From an uncultured bacterium (GTDB lineage: Bacteria > Bacillota > Clostridia > Oscillospirales > Acutalibacteraceae): a stretch of 12,495 nucleotides of DNA. Positions within the stretch are counted from its first letter, which is position 1. Each line of letters begins with the position of its first letter. Under the pieces are notes generated by a model. That model saw nothing but the letters and a program-made list of their open reading frames with translations. It was not told where the DNA came from and searched no databases. Both the position numbers and the translations under genes were made by a program. The DNA is taken from the NCBI GenBank assembly GCA_934875675.1, contig CAKXIK010000066.1, positions 1-12,495 on the forward strand. The letters are read 5' to 3'. This document shows positions 1 through 5,658 of the stretch, piece by piece.

Positions 1-102
1 GCAGCAAGGAAAGCTAAAGGGCCTGCCGCCTGCTCTTCACAGACAGCAAGCCCTCTCGGCTGCTTGATTTATATATTCGTCTAACTTTTTGGGGTCACTT
101 CA
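1..102 (+). mobile_element. Right end of an IS3-family insertion sequence
   Basis: The element enters from the left edge of the window. It consists of the 3' end of a transposase gene followed by a terminus ending GTCTAACTTTTTGGGG then TCACTTCA at 79-102. Read inward on the minus strand this is TGAAGTGACCCC followed by AAAAAGTTAGAC. That matches the general form of IS3-family (IS150-like) terminal repeats as I remember them. The other end and any target-site duplication lie outside the window. The element abuts gene debris, consistent with insertion or IS-mediated deletion. Confidence 0.65.
2..67 (+). CDS. IS3-family transposase (OrfB), C-terminal end, partial
   Basis: This is the last 21 codons and TGA stop of a gene that starts left of the window. 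The readable end includes KLKGLPPALHRQQALSAA. It resembles the conserved C-terminus of IS3/IS150-type DDE transposases, which commonly reads like KLKGMSPVEYR followed by a short tail. The catalytic rve domain would lie upstream and cannot be seen, so activity cannot be judged. The stop lies 35 bp inside the element's terminal repeat, the usual arrangement. The call rests on a short peptide and the adjoining terminus. Confidence 0.6.
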   Translation, partial: QQGKLKGLPPALHRQQALSAA

Positions 103-184
103 TTTTGCATTTGAACGTTTTTTTGCGTTCTAATAACAATAACAATTGAGAGGAGTGTTTTGTGACATAAAATTGGAAAATATT

Positions 185-565
185 TTATTTTTTAGCTTTT
201 ATAGATTTCCCGATTTTTAACAATTCAAATTTTGAAAGGGAACCAGATATCCGATAACAGTATCTATCATCCGACCAAATAATTTTCCTTATACCCTTAT
301 TGTCAAAATACAACCCTTTTGAACCGTTCACATAGAATGTTTCCGTATTTGTGCTTTCCGTATCTACAGTCATATGAAGATCACTGGCAAAGAATTGCTC
401 AAACGCAATCGCTTCATGCTTTGCATTTTCATAATAGATGAAAATTAGATTTTTACTTTCAGATTGGTAAGCATAAAGGAAAGCGTAGTGCTCAGAAAAG
501 AATCCTGACTGGTTTTGTCCAACACATACTCCTCCCGACGGATACAAAAAGCATCTGCTAGTCAT
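185..565 (-). pseudogene. DUF4367-like C-terminal fragment
   Basis: The reading frame gives 126 residues, but only about residues 27-124 look like a real protein. The stretch around VNGSKGLYFDNKGI, the tryptophan in IIWSDD, and the end YRISGSLSKFELLKIGKSI follow the pattern of DUF4367, a C-terminal domain of clostridial, often membrane-anchored proteins. No N-terminal region or membrane segment is present. The first ATG is immediately preceded by an in-frame TGA and has no ribosome binding site; CCTCC, not GGAGG, precedes it on the coding strand. The start also overlaps the stop of the isochorismatase fragment. I read this as the surviving 3' end of a gene whose front was lost in a rearrangement joining it to the neighbour. 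Family assignment is from pattern memory. Confidence 0.5.
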
Positions 566-911
566 TCACGCCGGAGGTCAGCATTGGCCAACTCTTTACG
601 GTTGTATGGATCAATTTCGATTTTATCTATATAACCACTGGTCCAGTGAATAAAAATCATGGGCATTTTCGCAGCTCTGCAGATTTCTGCTACTCGCAGT
701 GCGTTTGGCATTGCAGTGTAATGAAAAAGTCGATGCCTGCATTTACATCCCTCCAGATAATGCCCATTCTGCTCCAAATTTTCAGTAGCTGTTTCGGTGT
801 AATATGTACAGCCTTGGCTGGGTTCCAACCTTGTTCTTGAATATCCACACTGATAAAAGCACAGTTGCCGAAAAAATCTTTTCCCTGCGCAGCACTTAAA
901 TAACTGCTCAT
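562..911 (-). pseudogene. Isochorismatase-family cysteine hydrolase, frameshifted and truncated
   Basis: Translation starts at ATG 909-911, 14 bp after the isomerase stop, with AGAGGT upstream. The first frame gives CAFISVDIQEQGW, carrying the Asp expected at the start of the isochorismatase fold, and runs to GIDFF near 724. There it leaves frame at a run of five T (minus strand; A5 at 724-728 on plus). One extra T restores continuity into YTAMPNALRVAEICRAAKMP and MIFIHW, the typical next strand and helix. After about 116 repaired residues the frame stops at 562. Family members are usually about 180-200 residues, with the catalytic Lys and Cys nucleophile in the missing half. Even with the frameshift repaired, the product would lack the nucleophile. 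The position suggests it was the third gene of the mannosidase operon. Confidence 0.6.
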
Positions 912-925
912 GGTTTGTCTACCTC

Positions 926-1471
926 TTATTCTACGATTGGTAACCGTATAATATCCGGGTCGGTAAAAATATCGTATTCATCATAGCTTTTAGTGCTGAA
1001 TTCCGAAATAACGGCACCTTCCGGTCCAGCCTGAAACCAGTGACGCATATTGGGGTGCAGCGTATATTGTTCGCCAGGTAACAACATTATTTCATGCCGG
1101 GCGGTATACCAAGTCTCTCTGCCCTCTGGCGGATTGCAGGCCGGATTTTCTGTTACCTCTCCATCTACATAAAGATAGCACGTACCAAACCGGACACGAA
1201 AGGTTTCCTCCTTTCCGACGTAGGGGGTTCCCTCAATTGGTGCATGACGATGTTCAGGACAGGTTTGTCTCGGAAAGAGTACCATTTCCTTTGCACAACA
1301 TCGCTCTGTATTCACGTAAGTTATAATTTCCAGTCCGGTTCGTTCCAAATCATTCAGACCGAAATCCGCAACTTCCAGATTTGCTTTTTCTTGTGATGTC
1401 AGAACAATGTGCGCTTTTTCGTATATGGCAAGGGCTTTCTGACGCGCTTGCTCGTAAATAGTTTTTTCCAT
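926..1471 (-). CDS. D-lyxose/D-mannose isomerase-like cupin protein
   Basis: The product is a predicted 181-residue cytoplasmic cupin of the D-lyxose ketol-isomerase family (Bacillus subtilis YdaE-like). Characterised members interconvert D-lyxose/D-xylulose and D-mannose/D-fructose using a divalent metal. The cupin metal-site pattern is visible: CPEHRH (H74, H76), KEETF (E89) and PNMRHWF (H144), with LLPGEQYTL between, so the site looks complete. The ATG at 1471 is preferred over an upstream TTG at 1510 because GAAAGGAG lies 9 bp before it, and the TTG start would overlap the mannosidase stop. It lies 31 bp after the GH2 beta-mannosidase, so co-transcription is likely. The inferred role is converting released mannose to fructose before phosphorylation. 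The family is fairly clear; the preferred substrate is not. Confidence 0.75.
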   Translation of the reverse strand: MEKTIYEQARQKALAIYEKAHIVLTSQEKANLEVADFGLNDLERTGLEIITYVNTERCCAKEMVLFPRQTCPEHRHAPIEGTPYVGKEETFRVRFGTCYLYVDGEVTENPACNPPEGRETWYTARHEIMLLPGEQYTLHPNMRHWFQAGPEGAVISEFSTKSYDEYDIFTDPDIIRLPIVE

Positions 1472-1480
1472 AATATTTTT

Positions 1481-1488
1481 CTCCTTTC
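1481..1488 (-). promoter_or_regulatory. Ribosome binding site setting the isomerase start
   Basis: GAAAGGAG on the minus strand ends 9 nt before the ATG at 1471. It decides between this start and an in-frame TTG 39 nt upstream that lacks such a site. Confidence 0.75.
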
Positions 1489-1502
1489 CCGGCTGAAACC
1501 TA

Positions 1503-4043
1503 TTATCCAACGGTATGTTGTGAAGGCGTCACTGCAACAGTGCTGATTCTCAACGAGCGACCGGCAGCGGAGAACACACGGACCGTTTTCTTCTGACCCG
1601 GCAGCAAATCAAAATAATTGTCTTGCGCTTCATAATGATCGTCAAAGTGAATACCATGGGCAAAATGATCCGAATAGACGGTAATGAGGCGGTCGGCACC
1701 GTCATCTTCCTGAGTTATCTGCAATATGGCATCCGGAAGATGCAGATTGCGCCAGTCGTGAACTCGCAGTATAGCCGGTGCACACACTGCATCGGGCCAG
1801 AAAACAAAGGTGCCCATAGAAAGATCTTCTTCCCCAAGTTCACCTTCAAAAACGATGGTTCTGCTGTGTACTGGAACGCAGATGGAAACTGTACGGGTAT
1901 GATCTTGAATACCATCGAAGGACAAATACCCAGTCTTTGCGGAAAAATCCAACGGATGATCTGTATCGTTGGCTATCAGCACTTGATAATTTTTTTCTTT
2001 GCAACGCAGAATAGCATGCACCGGCTCAAAGGCGCGTTTTACTCCATAATAGGAGATTTTCCGCCTCCGTGCATAGTCAATAATCGTCCAACCAACCTCT
2101 CCCCATGTATCATGATACATCCAGAACAAGCCGCCTCCGCAGTCTGTACGGAAACGAAACGAATCGAGTGAATAACCATACATCAACGACTGTACCATTC
2201 CGGCGTAAAGAATGTATTCGTCCAGTGAAAGATCTTCTGCCGGACGATAATGTTTTTCAATTCCCGCCGCAACGGTATCTTTTTCAAATGTATTCGTGTG
2301 CAAATTCCAAACCAGACTATTACGTTCTACCGGTTTACCATCAAAGTATTCTTCCATTGTCTTTCTGCTCGTCGGCCCCGGATATCCGTATTCTGAAATA
2401 AACCGACCATCAGCTTTATCATATTCTTGCGGCTCAATTCTTACTGCCATGTTTGGATTCATCATGCATCGGTGCCAATGATGCACATCCCCCACAGATT
2501 CGTTATTCGGAAGATCTCCTCCATAGGGAGAAGACCGCCAGTATGGAATCTGCGGGCAGTTGGCACGAATTACCTCGACTGCAGTTTGGTTTGCCAACAG
2601 CAATCCAAACTGCATTTCGCCCGAATACTGCAATCCCCATTTTGGATTGTCTACCGGATTAAATATCCAGTGATCTTCATTGTTTCCACAGAACATGGCC
2701 ATACAGGCATGGCAGCGAAGCCGCTTGGTCTGAACATTCATCTCTTGTCGGCAAAGCTCCCGAAAATTCTCCCTGTGATCGGGATATGCCGAACATCCAA
2801 ACATAAAATCGTGCCATAACAGGATTCCAGCTTCATCGCATGCGTCATAAAATATATCCCGTTCATAAATCCCCCCGCCCCAAACGCGCAGCATATTGAA
2901 ATTTGCCTGTGCGGCCTGGCTGACGAGTGTACGATAGGTTTTGTCAGTTACACGCGCATAGATGGAGTCGCAGGGAATCCAGTTGCCTCCTTTACAGAAA
3001 ATCGGTACACCGTTAACAATTAACTCAAAAGCTCGATTTTCTTCAGATTGTCTGGCGGTGTTTAAGGTAATGGTGCGTACACCAAAACGAAACTCAGGGT
3101 AGCTGCTGACGGTGTTTCCTATTCTGATTGAAACGCGCACGGTATAGAGCGGCTGTTTCCCCATTCCGTTCGGCCACCAGAGCTGCGGATTCTGCAACTC
3201 AAAACGCAGCATGGAAAAATTACTCCCGGAACACAGCAACTGATCAGAAAGAGAAGCGACCGCGCACAAGTTTCCATCATCGTACATTTCCAGTTGAAAT
3301 TCCGCATCTGCAGTGCCAAATTTGTTCAACAGCTCTGTTTCAATCTCAGCGCATAGAATCGCAGGGGCATCCAGGCGTTCCACCCACAGGTTCACCCCGC
3401 GGATGATTGCCTTTTCCTCAAACCGCAGATATGCATTTCCCACAATGCCGCAAGTGGGAATCTTTGCTCCCCAATCCCATCCGGTGGAATATTGCGGTCT
3501 GCGTACAAACGCACGCCGAATATCTCCCCGCTCGGGACATCCGTTGTCTCGCTCGTGGCAAACCGCAGAATTTATTTCAGCAAGGTCGGCATCACTTACT
3601 TGCTCCAGTCCCGTTGTAACACGAACCGCCAGTTGATTTTCTCCCGATTTCAGCAGAGAACTGACATCACGCACAAAGGGAATATGAACACTTTCGCTGA
3701 ACCCTACCAACTGTCCGTTCAGGAACACCTGTGCGTGGGTATCAATGGATTCCAACACAAGCTCACAGAAATACGATGTTACTTCATTGCAGACAGAAAA
3801 TTTTTTGAAAAACCACCAGGAACGATCTGCCACCCATTCACTTTCAAACGAATAATCTGCCAACACCGGATCCTTAATTTTTCCGGCAGCGATCAGCGGC
3901 ATATGAACGTCACACGGCAAACTGCACGGCATGCCGTTTTTCATTTGTTTTTCGACCAGAGGCAACTGTTCCGCTGTACAGCCAAGCGGCTGTTCCAACA
4001 GCATCCACTGATAGTTCAGGTCAAACTGAAGATTATTTTTCAT
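1503..4043 (-). CDS. Glycoside hydrolase family 2 beta-mannosidase
   Basis: This 846-residue protein has the full GH2 layout and the usual family length (about 820-900). A jelly-roll sugar-binding domain spans roughly residues 1-205 and an immunoglobulin-like domain 210-335. The TIM barrel spans about 340-680, and beta domains follow at the C-terminus. Diagnostic motifs are STGWDWG (186-192), KGGNWIP (351-357), LRVWGGGIYE (385-394), FCGNNE with the probable acid/base E456, and FISEYG with the probable nucleophile E551. These are typical of retaining beta-mannosidases rather than beta-galactosidases, so it should remove terminal beta-mannose from oligosaccharides. No signal peptide is seen, implying cytoplasmic action on imported substrate. 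AGGAGTG lies 7 bp before the ATG. It is the first gene of a minus-strand operon driven from 4202-4230, after a leader of about 150 nt. It looks intact. Confidence 0.88.
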   Translation of the reverse strand: MKNNLQFDLNYQWMLLEQPLGCTAEQLPLVEKQMKNGMPCSLPCDVHMPLIAAGKIKDPVLADYSFESEWVADRSWWFFKKFSVCNEVTSYFCELVLESIDTHAQVFLNGQLVGFSESVHIPFVRDVSSLLKSGENQLAVRVTTGLEQVSDADLAEINSAVCHERDNGCPERGDIRRAFVRRPQYSTGWDWGAKIPTCGIVGNAYLRFEEKAIIRGVNLWVERLDAPAILCAEIETELLNKFGTADAEFQLEMYDDGNLCAVASLSDQLLCSGSNFSMLRFELQNPQLWWPNGMGKQPLYTVRVSIRIGNTVSSYPEFRFGVRTITLNTARQSEENRAFELIVNGVPIFCKGGNWIPCDSIYARVTDKTYRTLVSQAAQANFNMLRVWGGGIYERDIFYDACDEAGILLWHDFMFGCSAYPDHRENFRELCRQEMNVQTKRLRCHACMAMFCGNNEDHWIFNPVDNPKWGLQYSGEMQFGLLLANQTAVEVIRANCPQIPYWRSSPYGGDLPNNESVGDVHHWHRCMMNPNMAVRIEPQEYDKADGRFISEYGYPGPTSRKTMEEYFDGKPVERNSLVWNLHTNTFEKDTVAAGIEKHYRPAEDLSLDEYILYAGMVQSLMYGYSLDSFRFRTDCGGGLFWMYHDTWGEVGWTIIDYARRRKISYYGVKRAFEPVHAILRCKEKNYQVLIANDTDHPLDFSAKTGYLSFDGIQDHTRTVSICVPVHSRTIVFEGELGEEDLSMGTFVFWPDAVCAPAILRVHDWRNLHLPDAILQITQEDDGADRLITVYSDHFAHGIHFDDHYEAQDNYFDLLPGQKKTVRVFSAAGRSLRISTVAVTPSQHTVG

Positions 4044-4145
4044 TAAATTTCACTCCTGTTCTGTCTTGGCGATACCCTTCCGTGTCCGATTCAGTCATGA
4101 TCGCTCATTTCTGTTCTTCATATTAACCGGCTTCTTCTCATGTTC

Positions 4146-4183
4146 ATATATCATCTTTAAAGCATCGTCTGTAAATGATATAT
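4146..4183. promoter_or_regulatory. Inverted repeat in the beta-mannosidase leader (candidate operator)
   Basis: Nine-base arms ATATATCAT (4146-4154) and ATGATATAT (4175-4183) are perfect complements separated by 20 bases. A nearby TTTA/TAAA pair extends them imperfectly. The repeat begins about 12 nt downstream of the predicted beta-mannosidase transcription start, where a bound repressor could block elongation. It could also be chance in AT-rich DNA. Confidence 0.35.
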
Positions 4184-4201
4184 CTTTTTGCTATACAAAT
4201 T

Positions 4202-4230
4202 ATTATAAAAGCGCAAAATGATACTGTCAA
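4202..4230 (-). promoter_or_regulatory. Consensus sigma-A promoter for the beta-mannosidase operon
   Basis: On the minus strand, -35 TTGACA (4230-4225) and -10 TATAAT (4207-4202) are both perfect and separated by exactly 17 bp. Transcription should start near 4195, giving a leader of about 150 nt before the ATG at 4043. Such a strong promoter upstream of catabolic genes would be expected to need repression. Confidence 0.8.
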
Positions 4231-4308
4231 TAAAAATAAATAAAATCAAATTAAAAATTATTTTTTTCACTATAAATGAGATCATCCAAAAGGAATTTAT
4301 TAAAATAC

Positions 4309-4336
4309 TTGACTTTCAAGATAAAATTTATATCAT
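4309..4336 (+). promoter_or_regulatory. Promoter for the GntR-LacI regulator
   Basis: TTGACT (4309-4314) and TATCAT (4331-4336) are each one base from consensus, with a 16-bp spacer. The predicted start is near 4343, about 90 nt before the regulator ATG. The -35 elements of this promoter and the minus-strand promoter lie about 80 bp apart, a normal divergent layout. Confidence 0.6.
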
Positions 4337-4350
4337 CAATTATATCTATT

Positions 4351-4378
4351 AAACTTTATTAATAGATCAATAAGGTTT
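4351..4378. promoter_or_regulatory. Inverted repeat after the regulator promoter (candidate autoregulatory operator)
   Basis: AAACTTTATT (4351-4360) and AATAAGGTTT (4369-4378) match as an inverted repeat at 9 of 10 positions with an 8-base spacer. The repeat starts about 8 nt downstream of the predicted regulator transcription start. That position suits autorepression by the adjacent gene product, but no binding consensus is known to me for this exact sequence. Confidence 0.4.
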
Positions 4379-4432
4379 CACATCTCGTAACAGATAAGTA
4401 CAAATTAAAATATTGAAGGGGACGATACACCT

Positions 4433-5599
4433 ATGGCAGAGCCGTTATTTGAGCAGATTTTTTTAAATCTGAAAGAAAATATAGATTCGGGCAGTTGGAA
4501 GCCCGGTGCACTGCTTCCAACGGAGAATCAATTGACGGCAGAGTATGGGGTCAGCCGCATCACGGCCAAACGCGCATTGGATGAATTAAAACGGATTGGA
4601 TATATTGATCGAAAACGCGGAAGCGGCAGCCATGTACGGGCGGATTTTCAAATGCCTGCACAGCAGTTCTCGCCGAAGATTGTTACGCTTGTACTCCCGT
4701 TTTCCGAACAATTAGATTCTCCTTCCGAAGTGTTGTCGGGTTTGAACCCTATTCTTACAGAAAATAATATTTACTTATCTATCATGAACTCCGGTTCCAA
4801 GCCAAGTAACGAGCGTAAGATTCTGGAACAACTTTACCGCGACCGGGTTTCCGGAGTTATCTTTTATCCCAGCAGCAGTCTTGCCAATCTGGATCTTTAC
4901 ATGCGTTTTGCCATGGCCAATATTCCGCTGATTACCGTTGATCTGTCAATTGGACAGTTTGGCAATGGGATGCAGATTCCATCCGTTGTTTCCGATAATT
5001 TTAATGGGGGCTATCAGGCGGCTGATTATCTTCATAAGCTTGGCCATCATAACATGATGTTTGTCACAGAACGGGATGTCAGCTTTGCCAGTTCCATTCG
5101 GGACCGTTATCTCGGATTTTGTGCCGCACAGCAGGAATTGGGCTATGATCCCGATGCACATACACTTTATAACTTTGGGCACCTTCCGAATTCTTTAATC
5201 GTTGATTCACGCAGCGGTGAAATTAATCCGAATCTTGCTAATATAGATATTTGGAAGAATGCCGCTTCTAAAATGCTGGATTGTCCGAATCCTCCTACTG
5301 CACTGTTTTGCTGCTACGACTTTTTTGCGTGCTCTTTGCTTAAAACCTTTCAATCACTCGGCGTAAAGGTACCGGAAGATATTTCGATTATCGGATTTGA
5401 TAATATTCTCTTGAGCCGCTATCTGGATGTTCCGCTGACTACAATTACGCAGGATTTTCACGCGATTGGCACCGAACTGGGCAAAATGATGGTTCGAATG
5501 ATCAATGGTCCATTGTTGGAACAAAGCAATATTGTGCTGCCTGTTGAACTGGTTCCACGTAAATCTACAGCGGCTCCGAGGCAGCCTGCTCAGTTGTAA
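4433..5599 (+). CDS. GntR-LacI hybrid transcriptional regulator (AraR-type)
   Basis: This 388-residue protein has a GntR-type winged helix at residues 1-70. Its key features are LFEQIFLNLKENI, PGALLPTENQL, the recognition region EYGVSRITAKRALDEL and a wing ending KRGSGSHV. A LacI/GalR-type periplasmic-binding-like effector domain follows at about 82-375, with ALFCCYD, DISIIGFDN and PLTTITQDF as typical late motifs. This arrangement is known from Bacillus subtilis AraR, where sugar binding releases DNA. An AAGGGG ribosome binding site lies 11 nt before the ATG, and the start fits the normal N-terminus of the family. The gene sits between the divergent mannosidase operon and the FGE/glycosidase gene, 59 bp upstream of the latter. 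The likely role is a sugar-responsive repressor of both; the effector is unknown. Confidence 0.85.
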   Translation: MAEPLFEQIFLNLKENIDSGSWKPGALLPTENQLTAEYGVSRITAKRALDELKRIGYIDRKRGSGSHVRADFQMPAQQFSPKIVTLVLPFSEQLDSPSEVLSGLNPILTENNIYLSIMNSGSKPSNERKILEQLYRDRVSGVIFYPSSSLANLDLYMRFAMANIPLITVDLSIGQFGNGMQIPSVVSDNFNGGYQAADYLHKLGHHNMMFVTERDVSFASSIRDRYLGFCAAQQELGYDPDAHTLYNFGHLPNSLIVDSRSGEINPNLANIDIWKNAASKMLDCPNPPTALFCCYDFFACSLLKTFQSLGVKVPEDISIIGFDNILLSRYLDVPLTTITQDFHAIGTELGKMMVRMINGPLLEQSNIVLPVELVPRKSTAAPRQPAQL

Positions 5600-5646
5600 C
5601 AGACCGATTTCAAGGGTTTGTTTACATAATTTTTTACAAATTGAAA

Positions 5647-5651
5647 GAAGG
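5647..5651 (+). promoter_or_regulatory. Ribosome binding site setting the start of the FGE/glycosidase gene
   Basis: GAAGG ends 7 nt before the ATG at 5659. The longer frame could begin at a TTG at 5641, but that codon lies upstream of this site and has no site of its own. Confidence 0.65.
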
Positions 5652-5658
5652 TTGTTGC

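Noticed and set aside
1471..1510. Longer isomerase start at TTG 1510
   Set aside because: It overlaps the beta-mannosidase stop and lacks a ribosome binding site, while ATG 1471 has GAAAGGAG at good spacing.
1623..2171. 182-codon plus-strand frame opposite the beta-mannosidase
   Set aside because: It lies wholly antisense to a gene with clear GH2 motifs and has no recognisable domain; it is a shadow frame.
3492..4046. 184-codon plus-strand frame opposite the start of the beta-mannosidase
   Set aside because: It is antisense to the conserved sugar-binding domain and the GH2 ribosome binding site; no family resemblance.
4040..4195. Possible leader peptides or riboswitch in the beta-mannosidase leader
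   Set aside because: Only very short frames of five to eight codons are present and no known riboswitch fold was recognised; chance is the simpler explanation.
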